A DNA stretch of 64,000 nucleotides from Euzebya tangerina (GCF_003074135.1 NZ_PPDK01000001.1:372001-436000); one strand, 5' to 3'; positions 38,308-46,916 are shown, counted from the first letter of the stretch. Notes: generated by a model not told the origin, from the sequence alone. Numbers and translations are program-made.

Positions 38308-38403
38308 GGAAGGAGTCGCGATCGGGACCGCTGATACGGAGGGGGACAGAATCCTGACAATTCGGTCGGGGGGTGTATCAGACGGCATCGCGTCCCCTCT
38401 TCC
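38308..38403. promoter_or_regulatory. Paired ECF-type promoter-like motifs GGAAGR-N16/17-CTGATAC
   Basis: In the 219-bp gap between the two divergent operons the + strand has GGAAGG (38308-38313), 17 nt, CTGATAC (38331-38337). The minus strand has GGAAGA (38403-38398), 16 nt, CTGATAC (38381-38375). The matched spacing and orientation suggest one promoter for each operon, read by the same sigma factor, probably the neighbouring ECF-like protein. The two face each other, so the 5' leaders (about 120-130 nt each) would overlap slightly. A palindromic operator is the alternative reading. Confidence 0.45.
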
Positions 38404-38469
38404 TCCACGTCACCCCGCATTCCCTCGACTCCGCTGTGCGGGACCCACAGATGAGGGGAACACACCATC

Positions 38470-39951
38470 ATGACCAACGATCCACAAGCGCAGGCCCGGC
38501 AGGCCATCCGGCCGGTCAAAGAGCGCATCGAAGACGAACTGCTGGCGCGCGAGGGCGTCGTCGGCGTCGACATCGCAGAGAAGATCTCAGACGGCGAGCC
38601 AACCGGTGAGTTGAGCATCGTCGTCTACGTCGAGAAGAAGAAGGCCAAGTCCAGCCTGACCAAGGCCCAGACCGTTCCCGCCGAGGTCGACGGGGTCGTC
38701 ACCGACGTGCAGGAGATGCAGATCGAGCTGCAGCCCAGCCGGGAGCTGCTCGATGAGGCAGATGCCCTGGTCGACACCGGGTCCTACACCCCGCTGATCG
38801 GCGGCATCTCGATGGGTCCGGCTCGCTCCGTCTTCCTGAGCCCGCCAGACGTACCCGCACCCGGCAACTACACCTTCAGTGGCACGCTGGGTGCCCTGGT
38901 CAAGGATCGCGCCACCGGCGCGATGATGGGGCTGACCAACTTCCACGTCGCGTGCGTCGACTCCGGCTGGAGCGTCGGGGACCGCATGACCCAGCCCTCC
39001 CGCCCCGACGGTGGCGCGACGCCCGGAGACGAGTGGGGTCAGATCGAGCGCGCCGTCCTCTCCGAGGAGGTCGACGGTGCCGTCATCAAGCTGGACGCCG
39101 GCCAGACCTGGCAGGCCAAGATCGCTGAGATCGGTGACGTGGCCGGCGGCATGCCCGCGGCGGTCGGCATGCCCGTGCAGAAGCGCGGACGGACCACGGA
39201 GCACACCTTCGGCACCGTCCGGTCGGTGGACTTCACCGTGACGGTCGACTACGGCGACGGCATCGGCCCCCGGACCCTTCGTCGGCAGATCCGCATCGAG
39301 ACCGACACCGCGCGATCCGCCCGGTTCTCCAACGGCGGTGACTCCGGCTCGGTCATCATGACCAACGATCGCAAGATCGTCGGGCTGCTCTTCGCCGGAA
39401 GCACCGATGGGACGAACACGTTCGCCAACCCGCTGCAGTCCGTGCTGGACGAGTTGGCAGTCGATCTGGTGACGCCGCCGCCCGTGCTGCGGACGCGCCC
39501 GACCATCTGCTGGCCCACCCGACTGCGGCCGCTGTGTCCGCCGCTCACGCGCTCGATCCGTGAGTGCTTCCCGTTCACGAAGGTACCGACGATCTGCTAC
39601 GGACCCCCGGTCACCCGTGACCCGGTGAACTGCTGGCCGGTCACCCGCGATCCGCGGGGCTGCTGGCCGGTCACTCGCGACCCGTTCGGGTGCGGCGGTC
39701 CGGTGACCCGTGACCCCATCGGGTGCGGACCCGTGACCCGTGGCGTCTGCCAGCCCGGGGACCTGGACCCGGGTGACCTGGATCCCGGTGACTTTGGTCC
39801 CGGTCAGGGTCCCGGCGGATTCGGTCCGGGAGGCTTCGGCGACGGCGACTACGCCGGCGGACCACCACCCGGAGGCGACGGGTACTGGGCGGGCTACATG
39901 GCCGCCCTGGAGGACGTCTCCGACATCTACGACGAGGAGGAGGACGCGTGA
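38470..39951 (+). CDS. Trypsin-fold (NAL1-like) protein with C-terminal Thr-X5-Cys repeat tail
   Basis: 493 aa, no signal peptide. Residues 1-330 resemble bacterial NAL1-like trypsin-fold proteases: an N-terminal module (REGVVGVDIAEK, LSIVVYVEKKK), catalytic His in LTNFHVAC and Ser in GGDSGSVIMTN. Residues 340-428 form a tail with nine Cys, each with a Thr four to six residues before it. Seven pairs have exact T-X5-C spacing (350/356, 360/366, 370/376, 382/388, 392/398, 402/408, 413/419), four as VTRDPxxC. A Gly/Pro/Asp segment and an acidic end (YDEEEDA) follow. The next three overlapping genes encode kinase, HopA1-like and LanC proteins, so the tail is the likely target for (methyl)lanthionine formation. 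GAGGGGAA precedes ATG 38470. Confidence 0.88.
   Translation: MTNDPQAQARQAIRPVKERIEDELLAREGVVGVDIAEKISDGEPTGELSIVVYVEKKKAKSSLTKAQTVPAEVDGVVTDVQEMQIELQPSRELLDEADALVDTGSYTPLIGGISMGPARSVFLSPPDVPAPGNYTFSGTLGALVKDRATGAMMGLTNFHVACVDSGWSVGDRMTQPSRPDGGATPGDEWGQIERAVLSEEVDGAVIKLDAGQTWQAKIAEIGDVAGGMPAAVGMPVQKRGRTTEHTFGTVRSVDFTVTVDYGDGIGPRTLRRQIRIETDTARSARFSNGGDSGSVIMTNDRKIVGLLFAGSTDGTNTFANPLQSVLDELAVDLVTPPPVLRTRPTICWPTRLRPLCPPLTRSIRECFPFTKVPTICYGPPVTRDPVNCWPVTRDPRGCWPVTRDPFGCGGPVTRDPIGCGPVTRGVCQPGDLDPGDLDPGDFGPGQGPGGFGPGGFGDGDYAGGPPPGGDGYWAGYMAALEDVSDIYDEEEDA
39493..39750. repeat. Thr/Cys repeat tail coding region (candidate lanthionine substrate)
   Basis: This stretch codes for residues 342-427 of the trypsin-fold protein, nine imperfect units of 10-12 residues containing Thr and Cys; the central ones read PVTRDPxxCW. 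Codons differ between units, so the protein pattern rather than the DNA is conserved, indicating selection on the Thr-Cys spacing. Only one Ser is present in the whole tail. Confidence 0.8.
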
Positions 39952-41150
39952 TCTCCGCTCCGGATCTGCTGGCCGACGCGGTCAGGGAGGGCGTCGTCGA
40001 GGCCGCCGAGGTGGCCTCGGGTGCCGTGACGCTCGAACCGGCGACCCGGAGCAACATCGTCCACCGGCTGGCACGAGGGAACCAGTCGGTGGCTTTCGTC
40101 AAACAGCGGGGGGCGGCCTCGTGGCTGGACGGGGATGACCCGGTCAGCCACGAGGCTCGTGTCCTGGGGGCGCTGTTGAACGATGACGACTTGGGTCGGG
40201 CGCCAAGCAGCACAGCGCCCGACCGCCCAATCATGGCGCCCCGTCTGATCGCGCTCACGGCGGGGCGGGCGCTGTGGACCGAGGCGGTGCCCGGAACCTT
40301 GCTGCATCAGGTTCCGGGCGCTGGCGCTCTCGGCATCGCCCACGCCTTCGGCCGCGCCCTCCGCGCGCTGCACCAGACCCCGGTGGACAGCAACACGCCG
40401 GCGGCCCCGCGACCCTGGGTCCTGGACGGCCGGGTGACCCGACCGTCCATGGTGGGTGGGCTTCACCACACCAACGGCGCTGCTGTCGCCGCAGTCCTCG
40501 GTGCCCCGAGGGTGGCTGAGGTGTTGGACCGGCTTGCCGACCGCTGGCGTGACGCCCGCACGACCTGGACCCACGGTGACCTGAGCCCAGCCAACGTGCT
40601 GGTTGATCGCGGTGACGATGGCCGCTACAGCGTCCGCTTCATCGACTTCGAGGATGCCGGCGCCGGAGATCCCGCCTGGGATGTCGCGAGCGCACTGGAC
40701 AGCTTGACCGTCATGGCACATACGTGGCGTCCCGACACGTCGACGTCCTCGTTCTCCCGTCCGACGAAGTGCTCGCTGATGGCGGCGTTCGCCGACGGCT
40801 ACGGTGCGCTCCGCCCCGATCCGGACTGGCGGCGCGCGCGACTGCTCACCCGAGCATGGCAGACGGCTGCGATGGCCGACCGTCACCCGACGGTCGGTGG
40901 GCCCGGATCGGTGCACTCCGCCCCGACATGGCCCTCCGCAGGGCCGGCCTCCACCAGGCCAGTGGCCGCCGATACACCGACGCGCCCGGCGCCCGAAGCC
41001 GCGCCCACCTGGCCCCCGGGCACGCCGACGTGCGGTTGCGATGCTGCCGCGACCTCGCTCGACCCCACCGTGCTGGCTCTGATCGACGACGTGGTCGCTG
41101 CCAGCCCGGGTCGTCGATCAGTGACCCGCCCCGTGGAGGTCGCAGCATGA
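39948..41150 (+). CDS. APH/choline-kinase-like phosphotransferase (candidate dehydratase kinase)
   Basis: 400 aa from GTG 39948 (GTGA overlap with the protease-like gene). The kinase-like fold is shown by the Brenner motif THGDLSPANVLVD near residue 209 and the metal-binding FIDFEDAGAGDPAWD near 232. The last 100 residues are Pro/Thr-rich with TCGC near the end. APH-like kinases phosphorylate Ser/Thr in class V lanthipeptide and thioamitide pathways, where a HopA1-like partner eliminates phosphate; the HopA1-like gene follows directly here. An ordinary small-molecule kinase is the alternative, but the gene context argues against it. Confidence 0.87.
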   Translation: MISAPDLLADAVREGVVEAAEVASGAVTLEPATRSNIVHRLARGNQSVAFVKQRGAASWLDGDDPVSHEARVLGALLNDDDLGRAPSSTAPDRPIMAPRLIALTAGRALWTEAVPGTLLHQVPGAGALGIAHAFGRALRALHQTPVDSNTPAAPRPWVLDGRVTRPSMVGGLHHTNGAAVAAVLGAPRVAEVLDRLADRWRDARTTWTHGDLSPANVLVDRGDDGRYSVRFIDFEDAGAGDPAWDVASALDSLTVMAHTWRPDTSTSSFSRPTKCSLMAAFADGYGALRPDPDWRRARLLTRAWQTAAMADRHPTVGGPGSVHSAPTWPSAGPASTRPVAADTPTRPAPEAAPTWPPGTPTCGCDAAATSLDPTVLALIDDVVAASPGRRSVTRPVEVAA

Positions 41151-42118
41151 TCGGCGCGTGGACACCCGGGGATCTGGTGCACATCAGCCGCGCCGTCGAC
41201 CTGCTCACCCGGGACGCCTGGCAGACCAGTGACGTCCAGAGCCTGACGGAGATGCTCTACAGCCGGTGGTACGCGGCAGGCAGTGGTCTCTCAACCGAGT
41301 CTGCGATTCGGCCCGGTCTCCTGACGGCCGCCCATGCCGGCGCCGACCAGTGGGAAGATGCCGACGTCCTCCGCATCGGACTTGCCGGCGCGATCGTCGT
41401 TCGCACGACCGAGGGGCACGTGCGAGCCATTCCGCGAGGCGATTACGCCAGCGTGTTCGGCTCGCCCCGTGCGGGCCTGCTGCCACGGGTTGGTGATGCC
41501 GTCCGGGTGCGGCGCCGAAACGGGTGTGTGGTCGCGGACGGCTGGTGGCAGACCTGGCAGGGGCCGCGCCGCACCGCACTCGATGGGGCGGTCAGCCGGG
41601 TCTACCTGGCACCCCGGCCCCCGGCCCTGACCACCATCGTGTCGCGGACCACGGCCATCCTGCAATCCCGCACCACCACCGACCGGCTGGCCTGGACGCT
41701 CAAGGTCGGCGTCCACGAGGGGGCCACATCCCGCCCCGACGCCATGGTCGTCTACGTCCCCGACGTGGCCGCCTTGCCACTGATCCATGATCTGGCTGAT
41801 CAGCTCGCCCGACTGGTCCGACCCACGAGCCCCCCGTTCACCCGAGTCGTCGTGCCGGGGATCGGCTGGGCCGAGGACCCGGGCGACGGCCACAGCTTCG
41901 GTGAGTCGCGCTGCCAGTTGGTAGCGCGCGCCGTCCATGATCTCCGCCACAGCTCACCTGGTCCGGCCGCGCGTGAGGGGGCGGCCGGACCAGGACTCAC
42001 GACCCACTCGTTGGCACGTCGGCTCGAGCAACTCGGCCTCGATCCCGCCCAGCCCCACCGCCGCACGCGAGCATCGGATCAGCCGGCTGTCGACCAGCTG
42101 ACCGTGAGAGCGACGTGA
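41147..42118 (+). CDS. HopA1-family protein (candidate phospho-Ser/Thr lyase)
   Basis: 323 aa. The C-terminal block FTRVVVPGIGWAEDPGDGHS FGESRCQLVARAV fits the pattern seen in bacterial HopA1 (type III effector-like) family proteins, with AMVVYVPDVAALPLI earlier. In class V lanthipeptide and thioamitide clusters such proteins pair with an APH-like kinase for dehydration of Ser/Thr. Both ends overlap neighbours by 4 nt (kinase ATGA, LanC GTGA), so the three are made stoichiometrically. There is no secretion signal or type III system, making the effector name misleading here. Assignment is by motif recall, not alignment. Confidence 0.72.
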   Translation: MIGAWTPGDLVHISRAVDLLTRDAWQTSDVQSLTEMLYSRWYAAGSGLSTESAIRPGLLTAAHAGADQWEDADVLRIGLAGAIVVRTTEGHVRAIPRGDYASVFGSPRAGLLPRVGDAVRVRRRNGCVVADGWWQTWQGPRRTALDGAVSRVYLAPRPPALTTIVSRTTAILQSRTTTDRLAWTLKVGVHEGATSRPDAMVVYVPDVAALPLIHDLADQLARLVRPTSPPFTRVVVPGIGWAEDPGDGHSFGESRCQLVARAVHDLRHSSPGPAAREGAAGPGLTTHSLARRLEQLGLDPAQPHRRTRASDQPAVDQLTVRAT

Positions 42119-43473
42119 TGAACGGGAGCACGGCAACACCTCGGCCTTCCGGCGCGAACGTCGCACCCGGGATGTCAGCCGCCGGCCGGACGGACACGGG
42201 GCCGCGGCTGGCCGCAGCGGTGGATCGGGCCGTCGACGTGCTCGTTCGGACCGCGGTCCAGACCGGCGATGACGTGACGTGGCCGAGTTGGGTGATGGGG
42301 CCGGACGGCGAGCCGACCGGTCTGACGGGTGGTAACGCGACGGTGTACGACGGCGACGCCGGCATCGTGTGGGCGCTGCATGCGCTGGCTGATGCGACCG
42401 GACGCCAGGACGTGGCGGACCTGGCCCAGCGCTCGAGGCGAGGTGTGGTGAACCGGCCCACCAAGAGTCTGCCTGCGGGGCTGCTGGATGGTGTGGCGGG
42501 GCTCTCACTGCTTGACCCGCGGGACCACGATCGCCCGACCCAGCCGGCACCTGGGCCAGCGCGTGCTCCACGCCGCAGCGCCGACCTGACCAGCGGTGTC
42601 GCAGGGGTTGGGCTGGCCGCCAGTCGGGTCGGCTGCAGCCGTGATCAGGCCGGGGAGTTCCTCCTCTCGCTTCGCGACCAGGCGCTCGACCGCGACGCGA
42701 TCGGCGACACCGCCATCGGGCTCGCCTGGGCCGATCCCTCCCCCGACGGCGTTGCGGTGCCGCTGTGCGGTCTCTCGCACGGGGCCAGCGGCGTCGCACT
42801 CGCCGTGGCCGAGTTGGCCGCCGTCCATCGCGACCTGCCCGGCGCAGCGGAGCTGATCGGTGGAGCGCTCCGGTGGGAGTCGACCTGGTTCGACGTCCAA
42901 GCGGGGGGCTGGCCGGACCTGCGGCCGGATGTGGTGCAGACGGGGATGACCTATCCGGCCCTGTGGTGCCACGGTGCTGCTGGCATCGGGGCGACGCGAC
43001 TTCGCCTGCTGGCGCTGGCAGCCGAGGGGGTTGACCTGGGCATCCCACTGGCGACCGTCCAAGCCGACGCCGAGGTGGCGATCCAGGCCTGCGGCCGATG
43101 GGTCGGCCAGGTCATCCAGGCCCACGCGCAGTTGGCTGACGACGACCGCTCGCCGCACGCTCCGTCCGCGACGGTCTGGCCCGGCGGACTGACCCTGTGC
43201 CATGGACTGGGCGGGGCGCTCGACCTGCTGGTGATGGCCTACGAGTGGAGTGGCGTCACCCGACATCTCGAGCTGGCACGCCGCGCCGCCGACGCCGTTC
43301 TCGACGCGAGTCCCGAGGACCCCGCCCTCTGGGCCAGTGGGCTCCGCGACAGCCCTTCGGGGGAGGCACACGGCTGCCTCGGCCTGTTCAACGGGCTGGC
43401 CGGGACGGCGGTCATCCTCGCGCGCCTGGCCTGGCCCGACCGGCACATCCCCTCCCCTGCGATCCTGGGGTGA
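42115..43473 (+). CDS. LanC-like lanthionine cyclase
   Basis: 452 aa, GTG 42115 or ATG 42118. The double alpha-barrel LanC signature is clear: GLSHGASGVAL, ALWCHGAAGIGATRL near residue 285, LTLCHGLGGALDLL near 362 and GLFNGLAGTAVILARL. The zinc ligands correspond to Cys in WCHG and Cys-His in CHG, all present. LanC enzymes catalyse Michael addition of Cys to dehydroamino acids to form lanthionine rings. With the kinase and HopA1-like proteins directly upstream it completes a three-part synthetase, and the Thr/Cys tail protein at the head of the operon is the obvious substrate. It converges on sufE with 3 nt between. Confidence 0.93.
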   Translation: MMNGSTATPRPSGANVAPGMSAAGRTDTGPRLAAAVDRAVDVLVRTAVQTGDDVTWPSWVMGPDGEPTGLTGGNATVYDGDAGIVWALHALADATGRQDVADLAQRSRRGVVNRPTKSLPAGLLDGVAGLSLLDPRDHDRPTQPAPGPARAPRRSADLTSGVAGVGLAASRVGCSRDQAGEFLLSLRDQALDRDAIGDTAIGLAWADPSPDGVAVPLCGLSHGASGVALAVAELAAVHRDLPGAAELIGGALRWESTWFDVQAGGWPDLRPDVVQTGMTYPALWCHGAAGIGATRLRLLALAAEGVDLGIPLATVQADAEVAIQACGRWVGQVIQAHAQLADDDRSPHAPSATVWPGGLTLCHGLGGALDLLVMAYEWSGVTRHLELARRAADAVLDASPEDPALWASGLRDSPSGEAHGCLGLFNGLAGTAVILARLAWPDRHIPSPAILG

Positions 43474-43476
43474 CCC

Positions 43477-43896
43477 TCAGCCCGCCTCACGAACCTGTCG
43501 CTTGAGCCGGGCGAGGATCGCCGACATCCCGTTCATCCGCAGGGGTGAGATCAGGGAGGCCAGGTTCAGCTTGTCGTGGAAGTCATCCTCCACACCCAGA
43601 ACCTCCTCCCTGCTGGCACCATCCAGCCCCTGCGCCAGGATTCCCGCGAACCCGCGCGTGGTCGGGGCCTGCGGTGGCGCGTCGAACCACATCCTGACCG
43701 TCTCGTCCTCACCCACCTCGGTCGCCAGGAAGAACGGGGATTGACACTCCACCACCTGCTCCATCTCACTGGAGTCCATCCCCTCCGGCAGGGGTGGCAG
43801 GTCATCGGACATCTCGAGCAGCAACTCGGTGCGCAACTCGTCAGGCGCAGCGGCGAAGTCATCGACGATCTGTTGGAGCTTGGTCGGTAAGGGCAT
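43477..43896 (-). CDS. sufE: SufE-like cysteine desulfuration protein
   Basis: 139 aa from ATG 43896 (AGGAGA upstream). It contains the SufE signature with the sulfur-accepting Cys in VVECQSPFFLATEV near residue 51 and the C-terminal LNLASLISPLRMNGMSAILA. It accepts persulfide sulfur from a cysteine desulfurase for Fe-S cluster assembly. It is divergent from a sulfurtransferase gene, a pairing often seen in actinobacteria. Confidence 0.93.
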   Translation of the reverse strand: MPLPTKLQQIVDDFAAAPDELRTELLLEMSDDLPPLPEGMDSSEMEQVVECQSPFFLATEVGEDETVRMWFDAPPQAPTTRGFAGILAQGLDGASREEVLGVEDDFHDKLNLASLISPLRMNGMSAILARLKRQVREAG

Positions 43897-44010
43897 GGTC
43901 TCCTCGGCGCTGGTTGAGTTCATCGGTCTCAAAGCCGCGTTCGTACTGTCCGGCGAGCGGGCATGGCTGCCTACAGTGTCCCCACCCAACCCGTGTTTCA
44001 AGGAGCCATG

Positions 44011-44883
44011 ATGTCCGTCCCCGCCGACCCTGCGAGCGCACACGCTGACTACGCCAACCCCGAGATGCTGGTCTCCACCGACTGGGTGGCCGACAACCTC
44101 GACAACCCCGACGTCGTGATCGTCGAGAGCGACGAAGACGTGCTGCTGTACGACTCCGGCCACATCCCCGGCTCGGTGAAGGTCGACTGGCACACCGACC
44201 TGAACGACACCGTCACGCGTGACTACGTCGATGGCGAAGCCTTCGCCGAGCTCATGCAGCGCAAGGGGATCAGCCGTGACACCACCGTCGTCTTCTACGG
44301 CGACAAGTCCAATTGGTGGGCCGCGTACGCCCTGTGGGTCTTCTCGTTGTTCGGTCACCCGGATGTCCGGCTGATGAACGGCGGCCGGTCGAAGTGGGAG
44401 GCCGAGGGGCGCCCGATGACCCGAGACAAGACCGAGGTCACCCCCGCTGAGTATCCCGTCGTCGCCCGCGACGACGCACCCATCCGGGCCATGCGCGGTG
44501 ACGTCGAGGCCCACCTCGGCACCGGCCGCCTGGTGGACGTGCGCTCGCCGGAGGAGTACAGCGGCGAGAAGCTGCACATGCCGGACTATCCGCAGGAGGG
44601 TGCGATGCGGGGTGGGCACATCCCGGGCGCGAACAGCGTGCCATGGTCCCGGGCGGCGGCGGATGACGGCACCTTCCTCCCGGCCGACCAACTGCGGGCC
44701 ATCTACGAGGACGAGCAGGGCCTCTCGCCGGACGACGACGTCATCGCGTACTGCCGGATCGGTGAGCGCTCCAGCCACACCTGGTTCGTCCTCACGCACC
44801 TGCTGGGCTTCGATGAGGTCCGCAACTACGACGGCTCGTGGACCGAGTGGGGCAACCTGGTCGGCGCCCCGATCGAGAAGTAG
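44011..44883 (+). CDS. sseA: Thiosulfate/3-mercaptopyruvate sulfurtransferase, two rhodanese domains
   Basis: 290 aa. Tandem rhodanese domains: the first ([20 protein letters not shown]) is non-catalytic, the second ([25 protein letters not shown]) carries the active-site Cys in [14 protein letters not shown]. The CRIGERS loop is typical of actinobacterial thiosulfate sulfurtransferases. The start is chosen at ATG 44011 for 5-nt spacing to AGGAG; ATG 44008 is directly adjacent. Probably acts in cytoplasmic sulfur transfer together with the divergent SufE. Confidence 0.92.
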   Translation: MSVPADPASAHADYANPEMLVSTDWVADNLDNPDVVIVESDEDVLLYDSGHIPGSVKVDWHTDLNDTVTRDYVDGEAFAELMQRKGISRDTTVVFYGDKSNWWAAYALWVFSLFGHPDVRLMNGGRSKWEAEGRPMTRDKTEVTPAEYPVVARDDAPIRAMRGDVEAHLGTGRLVDVRSPEEYSGEKLHMPDYPQEGAMRGGHIPGANSVPWSRAAADDGTFLPADQLRAIYEDEQGLSPDDDVIAYCRIGERSSHTWFVLTHLLGFDEVRNYDGSWTEWGNLVGAPIEK

Positions 44884-44889
44884 GGCTTC

Positions 44890-46362
44890 GTGGCAGAGGA
44901 CGTCAGCGCCGACATCGGCCTCGTCGGCCTGGCCGTGATGGGCCAGAACCTCGTGATGAACATGGCCGACCACGGCTTCAGCGTCGCCGTCTACAACCGG
45001 ACGACGTCGGTCACGACCGAGTTCCTCGAGGGCCCGGTGGCCGAGATGGACGAGGCCGCCGCGCCTATCACGGGCCATGAGACGGTCGAGGGAATGATCC
45101 AGGCGCTCTCGACCCCGCGCACGGTCATGCTGATGGTGAAGGCGGGCGGTGTCGTGGATGCGGTCATCGACCAGATCGCCCCGTTGCTCGACGAGGGTGA
45201 CGTCATCATCGACGGAGGCAACTCCAACTACCAGGACTCGATCCGCCGGACGGCGGACCTGGCGGAGCGGGGTCTTCGCTTCGTCGGAGCTGGGGTGTCC
45301 GGCGGCGAGGAGGGCGCTCGACACGGCCCCTCGATCATGCCGGGCGGTCACGCCGACGCCTGGCCGGTGGTCGCAGAGATCCTGCAGGCCATCGCGGCCG
45401 ACGCGCCAGACGGCCGGCCGTGCTGCGACTGGGTGGGCCCCGACGGAGCCGGCCACTACGTCAAGATGGTCCACAACGGCATCGAGTACGGCGACATGCA
45501 GGTCATCGCCGAGGCCTACGACATCATGGGCTCGATGGGCATGACCAACGCCCAGATGGCCGAGGTGTTCCGCGGCTGGGACGACGGGGTCCTGGACAGC
45601 TACCTGATCGAGATCACCGCCAAGATCCTGGACTACACCGACCCGGAGACCGACGAGGCCACGATCGACGTCATCCTCGACGCCGCCGGGCAGAAGGGCA
45701 CCGGCAAGTGGACCGGGATCGCCGCGCTCGACGCCGGTCAGCCGCTGACGCTGGTGACCGAGGCGGTGTTCGCCAGGGTGGTCTCGGCCCTGGTGGACCG
45801 TCGACAGGCTGCTGCTGACGTGCTGGCCGGTCCGCAGCGCGACCTGGCACCGGGGGCCGTCGCGTTGGACGACCTGCGAGACGCCCTCTACGCCTCCAAG
45901 ATCACGTCCTACGCACAGGGGTTCATGCTGCTGGCCAGCGCCAGTCAGGAGCACGAGTGGGACCTGGATCTCGGTCGGATCGCCTCGCTGTGGCGCGAGG
46001 GCTGCATCATCCGGGCCGCCTTCCTGGACGACATCACCGCCGCCTTCAAGGAGGACCCCGACCTGGACAATCTGCTCACCGCGCCGTTCTTCACCCACGC
46101 GGTGAACGGCGCCGAGCCGGCCTGGCGGCGTGTGGTCACCGCGGCGATCAGTGCTGGCATCCCCACCCCCGCCTACTCCAGTGCGCTGGCGTTCTACGAC
46201 GGCATCCGCTCGGCCCGCACACCCGCCAACATGATCCAGGCACTCCGGGACTACTTCGGAGCGCACACCTACGAGCGGGTGGACGAGCTGCGGGGCGAGT
46301 TCTTCCACACCAACTGGACGGGGGAGGGCGGGGCCGTCACCTCCGGGTCCTACACCACCTGA
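44890..46362 (+). CDS. gnd: 6-phosphogluconate dehydrogenase, decarboxylating
   Basis: 490 aa from GTG 44890. The N-terminal NADP-binding Rossmann motif is GLVGLAVMGQNLVMNM; the substrate signature IDGGNSNYQDSIRR, GVSGGEEGARHGPSIMPGG and the catalytic-Lys region HYVKMVHNGIEYGDMQ are intact, and the C-terminal end NWTGEGG matches the long, dimeric GndA type. It oxidises 6-phosphogluconate to ribulose-5-phosphate in the pentose phosphate pathway. Six bases separate it from the sulfurtransferase stop. Confidence 0.96.
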   Translation: MAEDVSADIGLVGLAVMGQNLVMNMADHGFSVAVYNRTTSVTTEFLEGPVAEMDEAAAPITGHETVEGMIQALSTPRTVMLMVKAGGVVDAVIDQIAPLLDEGDVIIDGGNSNYQDSIRRTADLAERGLRFVGAGVSGGEEGARHGPSIMPGGHADAWPVVAEILQAIAADAPDGRPCCDWVGPDGAGHYVKMVHNGIEYGDMQVIAEAYDIMGSMGMTNAQMAEVFRGWDDGVLDSYLIEITAKILDYTDPETDEATIDVILDAAGQKGTGKWTGIAALDAGQPLTLVTEAVFARVVSALVDRRQAAADVLAGPQRDLAPGAVALDDLRDALYASKITSYAQGFMLLASASQEHEWDLDLGRIASLWREGCIIRAAFLDDITAAFKEDPDLDNLLTAPFFTHAVNGAEPAWRRVVTAAISAGIPTPAYSSALAFYDGIRSARTPANMIQALRDYFGAHTYERVDELRGEFFHTNWTGEGGAVTSGSYTT

Positions 46363-46367
46363 GCGCG

Positions 46368-46916
46368 GTGGACGCCAGCCAGCGGCGGCACCTGGTCATC
46401 ACCGGTCCCATGGGGGTCGGCAAGAGCACCACGGCCCGGGCCGTGGCGGAGGAGGTCGGTCGCAGTCAGCGGGACTCAGACGTTGACATCCAGCGGCTGT
46501 TCGGGCGTGACGGCGGTGACATCGCCGCCCATCTCGGCGTTGCGGCTCTCCACGAGATCGAAGCGGCCGTGCTGCTGGGTGCGCTGGCCGATCCGCGGCA
46601 GCTCATCATCTCCGCCGCCGCCTCGACGGTGGAGAACCCACACTGTCGTGCCGCCCTCCGCCGCCGGAGCGTCGTCGTCGTCCTCGACCTGGACCTCGAC
46701 CGGCAGCTGCAGCGGATCCAGGAGGGCGATCACCGCCGCAGCATCAGACGGGCCGAACTGGACCGGCTGCGCCGCAGGCGGGAGCCATGGCTGGAGGAGG
46801 TTGCGGACCTCCGCCTGTCAGCCACCGCTCCCCCCGAGCGGCTGCGCGATCAGATCCTGCCACGATGGGACCCGCTGGCCGTCACAGCGGCGGTGGAGGA
46901 GGACCCAAGATCGTGA
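46368..46916 (+). CDS. Shikimate-kinase-like P-loop protein
   Basis: 182 aa from GTG 46368, five bases after gnd. The P-loop GPMGVGKSTTARAVAEEVG and DSDVDIQRLFG follow the shikimate kinase layout, and the adjacent ALHEIEAAVLL corresponds to the FRxxE segment. The substrate-binding Arg and the GGG motif appear replaced (LHEIE, SAAAST), so shikimate is an unlikely substrate; a gluconate-like kinase would fit the neighbour gnd but the gluconate kinase signature is not visible either. Overlaps the convergent cupin gene by 35 nt. Confidence 0.75.
   Translation: MDASQRRHLVITGPMGVGKSTTARAVAEEVGRSQRDSDVDIQRLFGRDGGDIAAHLGVAALHEIEAAVLLGALADPRQLIISAAASTVENPHCRAALRRRSVVVVLDLDLDRQLQRIQEGDHRRSIRRAELDRLRRRREPWLEEVADLRLSATAPPERLRDQILPRWDPLAVTAAVEEDPRS

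Noticed and set aside
38470..39951. Collagen-like or surface-protein interpretation of the Pro/Gly-rich tail
   Set aside because: There is no signal peptide, sorting signal or Gly-X-Y periodicity; the regular Thr-Cys spacing and the LanC operon explain the tail better.
41147..42118. Type III secretion effector
   Set aside because: HopA1-like similarity is in a modification-enzyme context, with kinase and LanC overlapping on both sides and no secretion system genes in the window.
43477..46308. A 943-codon open frame on the minus strand running through the sulfurtransferase and gnd genes
   Set aside because: Only its last 139 codons (SufE) look like protein; the rest is His/Val/Asp-rich low-complexity shadow of well recognised genes on the other strand.
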